64,000 nt of DNA, from contig CAYYLF010000001.1 of NCBI GenBank assembly GCA_964472425.1, positions 1 through 64,000 on the forward strand. The letters run 5' to 3'. The stretch comes from RUG11867 sp964472425. Lineage in GTDB: Bacteria > Bacillota_I > Bacilli_A > RF39 > UBA660. Positions 8,919-17,944 of this stretch are shown here, piece after piece. The notes beneath the pieces were generated by a model that did not search any database, was not told the origin of the DNA, and worked only from the letters and a program-made list of their open reading frames with translations. Position numbers and translations under genes: made by a program. Each line of letters begins with the position of its first letter. Position 1 is the first letter of the stretch.

Positions 8919-9467
8919 TCACGAAAGCTCGCGAGTCCATCCAAAGCGAAGGATGTCGTAGTTTATCTTTTTGCTTCCGACTTTCGTGATAGCAGTATCG
9001 ACCGAATCGACGAGTAAGTCGAGAGTCGTGCCGGTAACTCCACGGTCGAGGACTATGGCAGTTATTTCTCCCGTCGAAGAAAGGGTGTCGTTTTTAAATC
9101 TAACTATGGAACCACATGGCAAGCTAGTCGAAGAAGCAACTATGCGGACTGTCCCGTACTGTGAATCGTCGTAAGTCGTCGTACCATCGAGAACGTTTTG
9201 TCTGTTGCAGCCAAGGAAACCGGAGCAAAGTGGACAGTCGGCTACATAGCCAGTTAAAGTACCATTGTAAGTGTCGAGAACCGTGTTTAAATCGGTGGCC
9301 CGGAAGTTTTGGATGACTTTAGCCATCGCATTGAGGTCGACGTTTTTGTTCAGATTGGTATTGGTCGATGAAGTTACGGTCGTGATACTGCTGTTTTGGA
9401 AACAGAGGATGACTCCGATTAAGAGGCTAGCGCATATCACTTTGTAGAGCGTCTTTACTTTTTTCAT
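8919..9467 (-). CDS. Exported 3D-domain protein (YabE/RpfB-like C-terminal domain)
   Basis: Start taken as ATG 9467 (MKKVKTLYKVICASLLIG), ten bases after AAGGAG. A signal peptide or anchor occupies about residues 5-25. The C-terminal half (about 85-182) resembles a 3D domain, a double-psi barrel named for conserved aspartates: TGYVADCPLCSGFLGC, LPCGSIVRF, AIVLDRGVTGTTLDLLVD. Such domains occur in lytic transglycosylase and resuscitation-factor proteins that cut peptidoglycan. The position next to tatD and rsmA is that of yabE in Bacillus, but the G5 and DUF348 repeats of YabE are missing, so this is a shortened form. The many cysteines are unusual for an exported protein of this group. Confidence 0.75.
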   Translation of the reverse strand: MKKVKTLYKVICASLLIGVILCFQNSSITTVTSSTNTNLNKNVDLNAMAKVIQNFRATDLNTVLDTYNGTLTGYVADCPLCSGFLGCNRQNVLDGTTTYDDSQYGTVRIVASSTSLPCGSIVRFKNDTLSSTGEITAIVLDRGVTGTTLDLLVDSVDTAITKVGSKKINYDILRFGWTRELS

Positions 9468-9511
9468 CCATCTTCTACTCCTTACTGTGCAACAGTTTAT
9501 CATAAAAGTGG

Positions 9512-10258
9512 TCAAATGTCAAAAAGGTCATGTACGTTCTTTTGGGTGATGGCGCTCACTTCTTCTAGAGTGAGATTTAGTTCACGATCGACGAAGGTGG
9601 CAATGTGTCGAATGTTGGCCGGTTCGTTGGTGGTTCCTCGGACTGGTTCGGGGGCGAGGTACGGCGAGTCGGTTTCTAAAAGGATGCTTTCTACTGGAAT
9701 GTTTGCTAGCACTTCTTTGAGTCTGGCATTTTTGAAAGTTAGGACCCCTCCGAATCCGAGTTTGTAACCCATCTTTATATATATGTTGGCTGTCTCTAGT
9801 GAACCGCTAAAACAATGGATGGAACCGGTAACTGATGGATATTTTTTGAGAATGGCGATGGTATCTTCGGTTGCGTCGCGAGAATGTACTATGACCGGCT
9901 TATGATATTTTTCGGCGAGAGCGAGTTGACTTTCGAAGAGTTCCTTCTGTCTTTCTCGGTCACACGGTTCGTAATGGTAATCGAGGCCTATTTCTCCAAT
10001 TGCCACTATCTCGTCGATGGCGTTTTCGATTATACTCAGCTGTCCTTTTTCGAAATTATCGATGTCTTCCGGATGAAACCCGAGGGCGGCATATATACTT
10101 TCATATTTTTGTGCGAGAGCGAGAACCTCGAGGTTCGATTCACGGTTGGAGCCATTTACTATCATTTTCGTTATGCCGGCAGCTTTAGCATTTTCGATTA
10201 TCTTGTCGATGTCTTCGTAGTATTCTTTCAGTATATGACAGTGTGTATCTGTAAACAT
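9512..10258 (-). CDS. tatD: TatD-family metal-dependent hydrolase/DNase
   Basis: The 248-residue product begins MFTDTHCHI at ATG 10258 after AGGTGAT. Metal ligands typical of TatD are visible: DTHCH at the start, EIGLDYH near residue 91, VHSRD near 124, HCFSG near 148 and ETDSPYL near 200. The family contains magnesium-dependent 3'-5' exonucleases. It is expressed toward the 3D-domain gene (44-base gap) and rsmA, as yabD is in Bacillus. A Noc-type palindrome lies just upstream of its start. Confidence 0.9.
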   Translation of the reverse strand: MFTDTHCHILKEYYEDIDKIIENAKAAGITKMIVNGSNRESNLEVLALAQKYESIYAALGFHPEDIDNFEKGQLSIIENAIDEIVAIGEIGLDYHYEPCDRERQKELFESQLALAEKYHKPVIVHSRDATEDTIAILKKYPSVTGSIHCFSGSLETANIYIKMGYKLGFGGVLTFKNARLKEVLANIPVESILLETDSPYLAPEPVRGTTNEPANIRHIATFVDRELNLTLEEVSAITQKNVHDLFDI

Positions 10259-10305
10259 TTTAATCACCTAGAAAAAGTATAGTTAAAAGTCCGAAAAAAG
10301 TAAAG

Positions 10306-10327
10306 AATTATTTCCCGGGAAATAATT
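10306..10327. promoter_or_regulatory. Noc-binding-sequence palindrome (NBS), isolated copy
   Basis: A perfect 22-bp palindrome containing ATTTCCCGGGAAAT (10310-10323), the B. subtilis Noc-binding consensus. It sits in the intergenic gap between the metG terminator and tatD. Six related sites form the array at 22.1-23.1 kb and another copy is inside mfd. Confidence 0.8.
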
Positions 10328-10331
10328 TTGG

Positions 10332-10358
10332 AAAAAAAGATGTCCATAAAACATCTTT
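10332..10358 (-). terminator. metG terminator
   Basis: On the minus strand AAAGATGT and ACATCTTT form a perfect 8-bp stem followed by a T run. It begins within a few bases of the metG stop codon. Confidence 0.8.
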
Positions 10359-10361
10359 CTT

Positions 10362-11894
10362 CTATTCAGTTGGGAGTTCCAACCTCCCAAAAAGTGGATG
10401 AGGTTCCATAGTGACGGTGTATGTGTCTCCACTTCTATAACTAGCCGTCTCGAAGTTCTCTTCTCGTTTACCTATTTGGGAAAGCGCGTCTTTTGAACTC
10501 GTTGGCATGAAGGGCTCTAAAAGAATGGCAGTCACGCGAATCGATTCTAGGAGATTGTATAGGACAGTTTGTAGTCTGTCTTTTTTCGACTCGTCTTTGG
10601 CGAGGACCCATGGGGCCGTGTCGTCGATGTACTTGTTCGAGAGTCTAAGTATGTCGAAAATTTCTTCCAAGACTTTGGACACTTGGAGATTGTCTATCTT
10701 TTCGTCGGTCGTGTGTTTGAGGTTATCGATTTTGGAAATCAATTCGTCGTCCAGAGGTTCTGTGACTTTAGTATCCTCGACGTGGCCTTGGAAATATTTG
10801 TTAGCCATGCCTATCGTGCGGTTGACGAGATTGCCCCAGATATTCGCGAGGTCCGAATTCGTACGGTTGATGAGGGCTTCTTCCGAAAAGTTACCGTCGT
10901 TTCCGAAAGGAATTTCTCTTAGAAGAAAGTAGCGAACGGCATCGACTCCGTATTTGGCTATGTAGTCGCGAGGGTCTTTGTAGTTGCCGAGGCTTTTAGA
11001 AATCTTGTTTCCTTCGATTATGAGCCAGCCGTGGCCGAATACTTTATGAGGCAACGGCAAATCTAGGGCCATGAGGATTATTGGCCAAATTATGGTGTGA
11101 AATCTGACTATTTCTTTTCCGACTATGTGGACATCCGCAGGCCAATATTTTTGGAATTTGGAGTCGTCGTCCGTCGAGTAACCGAGTGCGGTGATGTAAT
11201 TTGAGAGAGCGTCGAGCCAAACGTATACGACGTGTTTTTCGTCGAAGGTGACTGGTATTCCCCAATTGAAGCTCGTCCTAGATACACATAAGTCTTCGAG
11301 GCCCGGCTTGATGAAATTGTTGAGCATCTCGTTTTTGCGCGATTCTGGTTGAATGAAGTCGGGATGTGTCTCGATGTATTCTTCTAGTCTATTTTGATAT
11401 TTGGACAGTTTTAAGAAATAAGCTTCTTCACTGACTTCGTGAACTGGACGACCACAGTCGGGACATAAGCCGTCTTTAGCTTGGGTTTCAGTCCAAAAGG
11501 ATTCACATGGCGTGCAATAGAGGCCTTTGTATTCGCCTTTGTAGATGTCGTCTTGGTCGTAGAGTTTTGCAAATATCTTTTGAACGATGGCGACGTGGTC
11601 TTCGTCGGTCGTGCGGATGAAGCGGTCGTAGGTGATGCCGAGGCTCTTCCAGAGGTCTTTGGCGTTTTCGACTATCTCGTCGACGTATTTTTGCGGAGTT
11701 ACTCCGGCTTCTAAAGCTTTTTTCTCGATTTTCTGACCGTGTTCGTCACTTCCCGTCAAAAAGTAGGTATCGTATCCATCCAATCTTTTGTATCTCGCGA
11801 TGGCATCCGCGATTATCGTACTGTAGCAATGTCCAATGTGGAAGTTGGCAGATGGATAATAGATTGGGGTCGTAATGTAGAATTTCTTTTCCAT
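10362..11894 (-). CDS. metG: Methionyl-tRNA synthetase
   Basis: Class I aminoacyl-tRNA synthetase charging tRNA-Met. Start ATG 11894 (MEKKFYITTPIYYPSANFHI) follows GAAGGAAAAC; a longer reading to 11927 runs into the T-box terminator and is rejected. The 510-residue enzyme has HIGH at residues 19-22, a zinc knuckle CTPC...CPDC near 130-150, and KISKS near 300 in the KMSKS position. It ends without the C-terminal EMAP-type tRNA-binding domain found on many bacterial MetRS. The leader carries a T-box with an ATG specifier, so expression should rise when uncharged tRNA-Met accumulates. Gene order with tatD downstream is that of Bacillus. Confidence 0.95.
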   Translation of the reverse strand: MEKKFYITTPIYYPSANFHIGHCYSTIIADAIARYKRLDGYDTYFLTGSDEHGQKIEKKALEAGVTPQKYVDEIVENAKDLWKSLGITYDRFIRTTDEDHVAIVQKIFAKLYDQDDIYKGEYKGLYCTPCESFWTETQAKDGLCPDCGRPVHEVSEEAYFLKLSKYQNRLEEYIETHPDFIQPESRKNEMLNNFIKPGLEDLCVSRTSFNWGIPVTFDEKHVVYVWLDALSNYITALGYSTDDDSKFQKYWPADVHIVGKEIVRFHTIIWPIILMALDLPLPHKVFGHGWLIIEGNKISKSLGNYKDPRDYIAKYGVDAVRYFLLREIPFGNDGNFSEEALINRTNSDLANIWGNLVNRTIGMANKYFQGHVEDTKVTEPLDDELISKIDNLKHTTDEKIDNLQVSKVLEEIFDILRLSNKYIDDTAPWVLAKDESKKDRLQTVLYNLLESIRVTAILLEPFMPTSSKDALSQIGKREENFETASYRSGDTYTVTMEPHPLFGRLELPTE

Positions 11895-11916
11895 TTTGTT
11901 TTCCTTCTTTCTAAAT

Positions 11917-12115
11917 AAAAAAATCACGAATTTAAGGACGAGTTGGAGACCCGCGGTACCACCTTAATTCATGATAATCATGCACTTTATCCTTTAACGC
12001 AGGTATACGTTTGAACTCCAAAACCATGTTCGATTGCCCTATCCACTATTTTGCACCAACCAATAGTTCTCTTGGCGACTCGGGCTAATTTACTCTTTTC
12101 TTCTCAGTTCAATAC
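11917..12115 (-). promoter_or_regulatory. T-box riboswitch, Met specifier
   Basis: Read on the minus strand the leader contains GCCAAGAGAACTATTGG (stem I region), GAAC-ATG-GTTTTGGAG with an ATG triplet at 12025-12027 in the specifier position, and the hallmark AAGGTGGTACCGCG at about 11945-11960. TCATGAATTAAGG can pair with CCTTAAATTCGTGA and is followed by T7 at 11920-11926, forming the terminator; pairing of the T-box with the tRNA acceptor end would favour the antiterminator. The ATG specifier matches the methionyl-tRNA synthetase gene downstream. Ends are approximate. Confidence 0.9.
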
Positions 12116-12144
12116 GTCAATAATATCACAGAAGACCGGTCAAA

Positions 12145-12669
12145 TCAATAGTTATTGAGTTGTTTTTCGATGAGAGTTGCAAAAATTTTGAGTGTATCTG
12201 CATTGTTTAATTCGCATTCGCGATTGTACTCGATGAGGAGTCCTGCGCGGTCACCATCGACTATGATGGGCAGAATATTCGCATATCCCATCAGAATGGA
12301 GTCTTCGAGCAGGTATTTTATCTGTTCGTTTTTGCATTCCGTACAAGTAGCGAGGAGATTTTTTAGGTCTTCTCCGAGAGTCTTGCCGACGTATGCTTTG
12401 TCGGTAGAAGCGAGAACACTTTCCCTCGTAGTTAAAATATATTCGTTGGATGTGGTTCTAGAACCGACATCGAGAAGAAAGTTTGCATATTCGGCTATGT
12501 CCGGCAAGGCCGAGTATTTTTTGATGCGTATTTCGTCGTCTTCGATGTATATTTCTAGAGGTTCGCTGTCTTTTATGTGCAGTTTCTTGCGAATGTCTTT
12601 CGGAATAACTATTCTTCCGAGTTCATCGATTCTTCTAATGTTACTATTTTGTGCCAAAGTTATCACCAA
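12145..12669 (-). CDS. spoVT: Stage V sporulation regulator SpoVT (AbrB-type)
   Basis: About 174 residues: an N-terminal AbrB/SpoVT swapped-hairpin DNA-binding domain (NIRRIDELGRIVIPKDIRKK, then PLEIYI and IRIKKY) and a C-terminal GAF-like domain (about 60-174). In Bacillus SpoVT is a forespore transcription regulator. AbrB itself lacks the GAF domain, so length and the position directly downstream of mfd support SpoVT. The start is uncertain: no ATG is available; TTG 12669, GTG 12666 and TTG 12657 are in frame, the last preceded by GGTGAT at a short distance. Confidence 0.85.
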   Translation of the reverse strand: MVITLAQNSNIRRIDELGRIVIPKDIRKKLHIKDSEPLEIYIEDDEIRIKKYSALPDIAEYANFLLDVGSRTTSNEYILTTRESVLASTDKAYVGKTLGEDLKNLLATCTECKNEQIKYLLEDSILMGYANILPIIVDGDRAGLLIEYNRECELNNADTLKIFATLIEKQLNNY

Positions 12670-12706
12670 CCAATATTATTTTAAATGAAATAATCGATTT
12701 TATACT

Positions 12707-15700
12707 CTATTTTACTTGATTATTGATAGTATCCAAGAGTTCGTACAGATAGTAGATGTAGTTTTTATTGATGAGGTTAGTATTCAGAGAGATGCGAATT
12801 TCCTTGTTTTTGTAGCTTATCTCGAATTTTGGGCAGATGTTGTAGCTTTGCAGGAACAATTTTTCCCCGTCGATGCGGTTTGAGATGTCTTCCGGAAGTA
12901 CTATCGTTATTTTCTTTTGCATTTGAATTATCGTCTTTATACCGAGGGTGCGAATCAAACCTTCTGTACAACGCTCGAGCATGTATATTTCCATGGTCTC
13001 ATCTATACGCCCAAAGCGGTCTTCGAGCTCGGATTTGACGGCTAAAAAATCGGTTTTAGTAGTAATCGTATTTATGAGTTTGTGTATCTCGATTTTGATG
13101 TTTTCGTCCGAGACATAATCATCTTCGATGTGCGTGGCCGTATTGAAGATGACGTTCGTTTCTTCAGGTTCTTCTTCGAATGTCCCTTCGAGTTTGCCTA
13201 CTTCTTCGGTGACCATCTTAGTGTAGAGGTCGAGGCCGACGGCATCGATGAAGCCGGCTTGTTCACTTCCCAAAAGGTCGCCCGCCCCGCGAATGGCGAG
13301 GTCGCGCATGGCTATTTTGTATCCACTTCCGAGCTCGGTGAATTCTTTAATCGATTCTAGTCGTTTGGTAGCAGTTTCCGTGAGCATATGAGCCGGCTTG
13401 TACATGAGGTAGGCATAGGCGATTTTGTCACTTCGGCCCACACGGCCTCTTATTTGGTAGAGTTGGCTAAGACCGAAGTTGTCGGAGTCTACGATGATTA
13501 TAGTGTTGACGTTCGGAATGTCGATTCCAGTTTCGATGATGGTCGTACATATCAAAATGTCGTATTCTCCTTCTATGAAGTTTTCCATAATCGAGCCGAG
13601 TTCTTCCGAGGACATTTGACCGTGACCACAGACTATTTTTGCTTCGGGGGTGAGTTTCTGTATTTTGGTTTTGTAAGTATTCAATTCGTCTATTTTGTTG
13701 ATGAGGATGAACACTTGGCCCGAACGAGTCATCTCTTTGTAGATGGCATCTTTGATAATGAGATCGTTTTCTTCGATGACGTAGGTCTGTATCGGGTAGC
13801 GGTTCACAGGTGGCGTATCGAGGACGGATAAGCTTCTGAGTCCACTCATGGCCATTTTGAGTGTGCGCGGGATGGGCGTGGCCGAGAGGGTAAGGACGTT
13901 TACATCGTTCTTCATCTTCTTTATTTTTTCTTTGTGAGTTACTCCGAAGCGTTGCTCTTCGTCGATTACCAAGAGACCGAGGTTTTTGTACTCGATTTTG
14001 TCGTTTAGAAGTTTGTGTGTTCCTATGACTATGTCTACTTTTCCAAGTTTGAGGTCTGTGAGAATGCGATTCACATTTTTGGTCGAGACGTATCTATTTA
14101 AGAGCTCGATGCGGACTGGAAAGTCGGAGAATCTCTCGAGAGCACTCGTGTATTGTTGTTTGGAGAGGATGGTCGTCGGACAAAGGTAGGCAACTTGAAA
14201 ACCGTTCATTATCGTTTTGAACATCGCTCGGAATGCTACTTCGGTTTTTCCGTATCCGACATCGCCACATAGAAGTCTATCCATAGGGGCCACTTGTTTG
14301 AGGTCGTAGTCTATTTCTTTGATGGTCTTTTCTTGGTCTTCTGTGAGAGTGTACGGGAAGTCGAGGGCGAATTTTATTTCGTCTTCGAAGTCTTTGTACG
14401 GCGTGCCGATTGCTCTTTGACGATTCGAATACAGTTTTAGAAGTTCACCAGATATATCCCTTATTCGGTTTCTCGTTTCGCTTTTCTTTTTGGCCCAGGC
14501 GGTCGAATTCAGTTTGTTTAGTTTAGGAGCTCGACCGAGGTTAGACGAGTATTTGTAGAGTCGGTTTATCTTGTCGACGGGAAGGTAGACTTTGTCGTTT
14601 CCCAAATATTCGAGTTCGATATAGTCTTTCATGAGTTCGCCGTTTTTAATCGTTTTGAGGCCACGGTATATTCCTATTCCGTGCAGCTCGTGAACGACAT
14701 AGTCGCCTATAGAGAGGTCCGTGTAGTTTTTGACTTTGCGACCGACTTTTATAGTATTTTTATATTTTATGTCTCCGCGCGTGGTGCGGTCTATATCGGA
14801 CGGGGCAATCAGTACATAGTTATCGAAGATGAAACCATGGCCCGCGGTCGAGTCAATTATGTTTATCTTATTTGGGAAGATGTCGTTCGCATTCGTTATG
14901 AGGGCATCGGGGAATAGGTCCATAATCTCATTCTTTTGTTTGGAGTTTTCGAGCGCAAAGACAATCGTTTTGGTGGAAAGCTCTTTGAGGCAGAATTTCT
15001 TTAGTTGTTCGAAGTTGCCACCAAAGTTTTCCATCTCTTTAGATGAGTAGACCAATGAGTCAGGACGGGAGATAGCATTTATAGTTTCGAGTTTGAACGA
15101 TTTGGTGAATGCTATTTCTTCGAAACTGAACATATATTTCGTGTCGGCGGCAAGTTCTTTGCTCAAGTTGTATTCGAATCGTTCGGTTTCGAGGTTTTTG
15201 TAAGCGAGTTGAATTTGCGATTCGTCTATCAAAAAGCGAGTTTCGTTTTGGAGATAGTCCATGATACTGTTCGGCTCGGTGATGACTTCTTCATTGAACC
15301 TTTTCAGTTCGGCAGACTCGATTGTGGATGTCGTCAATTGGGTGTTTTCGTCGAACTCTTTAATCGAATCGAGGTCGTCGCCGAAGAATTCTAGTCGGAT
15401 CGGAGTGTCGCGGTCGACGGGAAATATATCTATGATAAAGCCCCGAACGGCATATTCACCTGTAGTCGTGACCAACGATTCGCGATGGTATCCGAATTCT
15501 TCGAGTTTTTGCAAAATTATTTCCCGGGAAATAATCGAGGGGGAAGGGTCGATGATTAAACTCTGTTGTTCATTTTTATTGGGTAGGTATTTTAGGTATC
15601 CCATGAGCGAAGTGACTACTATGTGTTTTTTCTTTTCGCGAGTCAACTTTTCTAGAGTTTCTAGACGTTTTATTTTTAGGTCTGGAGATACGGCCAAAGC

Positions 15701-15925
15701 GACGGAGGCTAGAAAGTCGTCCATCGGAAAAAACAGAACATCGCTCGTGTATGCCTGTAAAGATTTATAAAAGTTGTTCGCCTCGTAAAGGGTACTCGTA
15801 AGAACTAAGACATTTTCTTCGTTGTTTGCAAAGTAGTTGGCTATGTAGAGGGCATCGAGTTCTTTCGTGAGACCGTATACGTAATAATCGGGAACGTATT
15901 TAAATTTTTCGGTGATAAATTTCAT
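12707..15925 (-). CDS. mfd: Transcription-repair coupling factor Mfd
   Basis: Mfd removes stalled RNA polymerase at lesions and recruits UvrA. The 1072-residue protein has UvrB-like N-terminal regions, a CarD/RID-type polymerase-interaction domain (LSIGDYVVHELHGIGIYRG, about 405-425), an SF2 translocase with Walker A GDVGYGKTEVAF, DEEQRFG, and motifs ending QIRGRVGRSD, and a TRCF C-terminal domain. It is slightly shorter than the usual 1150. Its start overlaps pth by four bases, implying translational coupling; spoVT follows 37 bases after its stop. A 20-bp Noc-type palindrome (15516-15535) is embedded in its coding sequence. Confidence 0.97.
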   Translation of the reverse strand: MKFITEKFKYVPDYYVYGLTKELDALYIANYFANNEENVLVLTSTLYEANNFYKSLQAYTSDVLFFPMDDFLASVALAVSPDLKIKRLETLEKLTREKKKHIVVTSLMGYLKYLPNKNEQQSLIIDPSPSIISREIILQKLEEFGYHRESLVTTTGEYAVRGFIIDIFPVDRDTPIRLEFFGDDLDSIKEFDENTQLTTSTIESAELKRFNEEVITEPNSIMDYLQNETRFLIDESQIQLAYKNLETERFEYNLSKELAADTKYMFSFEEIAFTKSFKLETINAISRPDSLVYSSKEMENFGGNFEQLKKFCLKELSTKTIVFALENSKQKNEIMDLFPDALITNANDIFPNKINIIDSTAGHGFIFDNYVLIAPSDIDRTTRGDIKYKNTIKVGRKVKNYTDLSIGDYVVHELHGIGIYRGLKTIKNGELMKDYIELEYLGNDKVYLPVDKINRLYKYSSNLGRAPKLNKLNSTAWAKKKSETRNRIRDISGELLKLYSNRQRAIGTPYKDFEDEIKFALDFPYTLTEDQEKTIKEIDYDLKQVAPMDRLLCGDVGYGKTEVAFRAMFKTIMNGFQVAYLCPTTILSKQQYTSALERFSDFPVRIELLNRYVSTKNVNRILTDLKLGKVDIVIGTHKLLNDKIEYKNLGLLVIDEEQRFGVTHKEKIKKMKNDVNVLTLSATPIPRTLKMAMSGLRSLSVLDTPPVNRYPIQTYVIEENDLIIKDAIYKEMTRSGQVFILINKIDELNTYKTKIQKLTPEAKIVCGHGQMSSEELGSIMENFIEGEYDILICTTIIETGIDIPNVNTIIIVDSDNFGLSQLYQIRGRVGRSDKIAYAYLMYKPAHMLTETATKRLESIKEFTELGSGYKIAMRDLAIRGAGDLLGSEQAGFIDAVGLDLYTKMVTEEVGKLEGTFEEEPEETNVIFNTATHIEDDYVSDENIKIEIHKLINTITTKTDFLAVKSELEDRFGRIDETMEIYMLERCTEGLIRTLGIKTIIQMQKKITIVLPEDISNRIDGEKLFLQSYNICPKFEISYKNKEIRISLNTNLINKNYIYYLYELLDTINNQVK
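15516..15535. promoter_or_regulatory. NBS palindrome inside mfd
   Basis: ATTATTTCCCGGGAAATAAT is a perfect 20-bp palindrome within the mfd reading frame, containing the ATTTCCCGGGAAAT Noc consensus at 15519-15532. Bacillus NBS sites are also often intragenic. Confidence 0.75.
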
Positions 15926-16479
15926 TTTAGTTCTCCGTAGTCATAATCGACCGTATGAGAGATGTCTCCTTTGATGAACGACTCTATGATGTTTACCGAA
16001 TCTTCTATTAATGGGCCGAGCGTTTTTAATTCTTTGGAAGAAAATTTGCCAAGTACGTAGTCTTTGGTGTCGTGCGATGCGTCTTTGGAGATGCCAATTT
16101 TGTATTGAAAGAAAGCTTGCGAGCCGAGACGGTTTATGATGGATTTTATGCCGTTGTCTCCACCCGATGAACTATCGAATTTGATGCGAGCACGACCCAA
16201 ATTTAAGTCGAGGTCATCCCTAATTATGAGAACATCATGCAAGTCTATTCCATAATAGTCTACGAATGGTCTTACGACATCGCCAGATAAATTCATATAA
16301 CTTTGTGGTTTTAGAAAGATAACTTTTTCACCGAATAGTTTTTTTTCGACGTATAGGCCATTAAACTTGAGGGAAAATTTTTCGTCACTCAAATAGTTGT
16401 CGATTATCATAAATCCGACATTGTGTCTCGTATTTGCATATTCTTTGCCGGGATTTCCCAGGCCACATATCAATTTCAT
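15922..16479 (-). CDS. pth: Peptidyl-tRNA hydrolase
   Basis: Pth releases tRNA from prematurely dropped peptidyl-tRNA. Start ATG 16479 (MKLICGLGNPGKEY) follows GAGGAGGTTTGATT. The 185-residue product has the family signature GNPGKEYANTRHNVGF, including the catalytic His in RHNVG, and later KPQSYMNLSG, IRDDLDL and GGDNGIKSI. Length is typical. It sits between trmN6 (three-base gap after the stop) and mfd (four-base overlap), the pth-mfd pairing known from Bacillus, where the gene is also called spoVC. Confidence 0.96.
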   Translation of the reverse strand: MKLICGLGNPGKEYANTRHNVGFMIIDNYLSDEKFSLKFNGLYVEKKLFGEKVIFLKPQSYMNLSGDVVRPFVDYYGIDLHDVLIIRDDLDLNLGRARIKFDSSSGGDNGIKSIINRLGSQAFFQYKIGISKDASHDTKDYVLGKFSSKELKTLGPLIEDSVNIIESFIKGDISHTVDYDYGELK

Positions 16480-16481
16480 AA

Positions 16482-17177
16482 TCAAACCTCCTCAAATATT
16501 CCTTGGTAAGTAGTTCTTTCTTTGGTCGTTACACCGATTATTTTGGGGTCATTCTTTTTGTAAGTCGAAGCCTCAATTAGAAAGAATTCGGCTGGTGCAT
16601 TTGTCTTGGTGAAGACGAAGGCAATTTTCCTAATGCCGAATTTGGCTTCTTCTAGAAGATGGAGAGTTTCTAGAAAGCGGTCAGTTCGGTGAACCATGTA
16701 GAAAGTGCCCTTCTCTTTTAGATGCTTTTTGGCGATGGCAATGGTGTCTTTTAAGGTGATTGCTATTTCATGGCGAGCAAGTCTTTTAATCGGATTCTCG
16801 TTTTTTAGGGAGCTCGAAGTCACTTCGAAATATGGTGGATTACACGTGACTATGTCGTATTTATCGTCACTTTGAAACTCTTTCGCATCGATGTGAAAGA
16901 TGCGAATACGTTCATCGAGTCCATTCTTCTGTACACTGAGTGTAGCAAGGTTGTAAACTTCACTTTGCAGTTCCAATCCGTGTATTTCGAGAGTCTCGTC
17001 CGCGTTTGCGAGTATCAGAGGGATGGGAGCATTGCCTGTACAGATGTCTAGTATTCTGTCATGGTGACGCGCATTTACAAATTCGGCGAGCAGAATGGAG
17101 TCTAAACTGAATTTGAAAAAATCACTGTCTTGATAGATTTTTAGTCCGTAATCGTAGAGGTCGTTCTCGACCGTCAA
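16482..17177 (-). CDS. yabB: tRNA1(Val) adenine-37 N6-methyltransferase-like protein (YabB/TrmN6)
   Basis: A 231-residue SAM-dependent methyltransferase. Motif I appears as ILDICTGNAPIPLILA, the post-I acidic residue as HGLELQSE, and the adenine-N6 catalytic motif as NPPYFEV near residue 127. The family methylates A37 of tRNA-Val in E. coli; YabB is the Bacillus homologue and lies near ricT there as here. It starts with TTG at 17177 overlapping the ricT stop (TTGA), with AAGGTGAAT upstream, so translation is probably coupled to ricT. Confidence 0.88.
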   Translation of the reverse strand: MTVENDLYDYGLKIYQDSDFFKFSLDSILLAEFVNARHHDRILDICTGNAPIPLILANADETLEIHGLELQSEVYNLATLSVQKNGLDERIRIFHIDAKEFQSDDKYDIVTCNPPYFEVTSSSLKNENPIKRLARHEIAITLKDTIAIAKKHLKEKGTFYMVHRTDRFLETLHLLEEAKFGIRKIAFVFTKTNAPAEFFLIEASTYKKNDPKIIGVTTKERTTYQGIFEEV

Positions 17178-17944
17178 TCGACATTCACCTTTTCAAATGT
17201 ATTTTCATTTATCTTGACAGTGTAAGTTTTCGTGAGGACTTCGACATCGACTACAGTGACTTCGTGACTTTTGTAAGAGACTTTTTCGCCTACTTTGGGC
17301 AATTCTTTTCTATTTTGTTCGTAAAGGTCATTTTCATAGGTAAAGCAACAGAGCAAACGACCACATGCACCATTTATTTTTGTCGGATTGAGAGCAATAT
17401 TCTGATTTTTGACCATGTTTATGTTTACCGTGTTTACATTTTGAAGATGATTGGTGCAGCAAAGCGGCCTTCCGCAGAGCCCAACGCCTCCAATTTCTTT
17501 AGCTTTGTCGCGAACTCCCACTTGGTGTAGCTCGATTCTCGTGTGGTATTTGGCTGCGAGTGCTCGTACCAGTTCTCTGAAGTCGACTCGTTCGTCCGAG
17601 ACAAAGTTGAAGAGCAAGACCTTGCGGTCGAAGGTATAGGAAGCATCTATAAGGTTCATGTTGAGATTCATTTGTCTTATTTTTTCTTTCGTTTCGACTA
17701 GCGCTTTTTTGGCATCTTTGACGTTTTTCAAAAATCGGTCGTAGTCCGAGTCCGTCGCGACAGATTTTATTTCTTTAAGATTTTTGTTGCTCTTGTTTTG
17801 GTCATTTGTAATCGTTTCGACTACTCCAAGTTGAGTACCACGTTCGGTTTCGACGATTACTTTGGTACCTTTTTCGTATTCGGTTTCAGCAGAAAAGTTG
17901 TATACTTTTCCGCCTTCTTTGAATTTTACTCCCACTATAATCAT
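17174..17944 (-). CDS. ricT: PSP1-domain protein RicT (YaaT)
   Basis: The 256-residue product has the PSP1 domain (MIIVGVKFKEGGKVYNF; VSDERVDFRELVRALA) and two cysteine clusters, GLCGRPLCC and GACGRLLCC, matching the Fe-S ligating cysteines known in RicT. In Bacillus RicT joins RicA and RicF in the Y complex, which promotes RNase Y-dependent mRNA maturation and influences sporulation, competence and biofilm entry. It lies directly between holB and yabB, as in Bacillus. Confidence 0.93.
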   Translation of the reverse strand: MIIVGVKFKEGGKVYNFSAETEYEKGTKVIVETERGTQLGVVETITNDQNKSNKNLKEIKSVATDSDYDRFLKNVKDAKKALVETKEKIRQMNLNMNLIDASYTFDRKVLLFNFVSDERVDFRELVRALAAKYHTRIELHQVGVRDKAKEIGGVGLCGRPLCCTNHLQNVNTVNINMVKNQNIALNPTKINGACGRLLCCFTYENDLYEQNRKELPKVGEKVSYKSHEVTVVDVEVLTKTYTVKINENTFEKVNVD

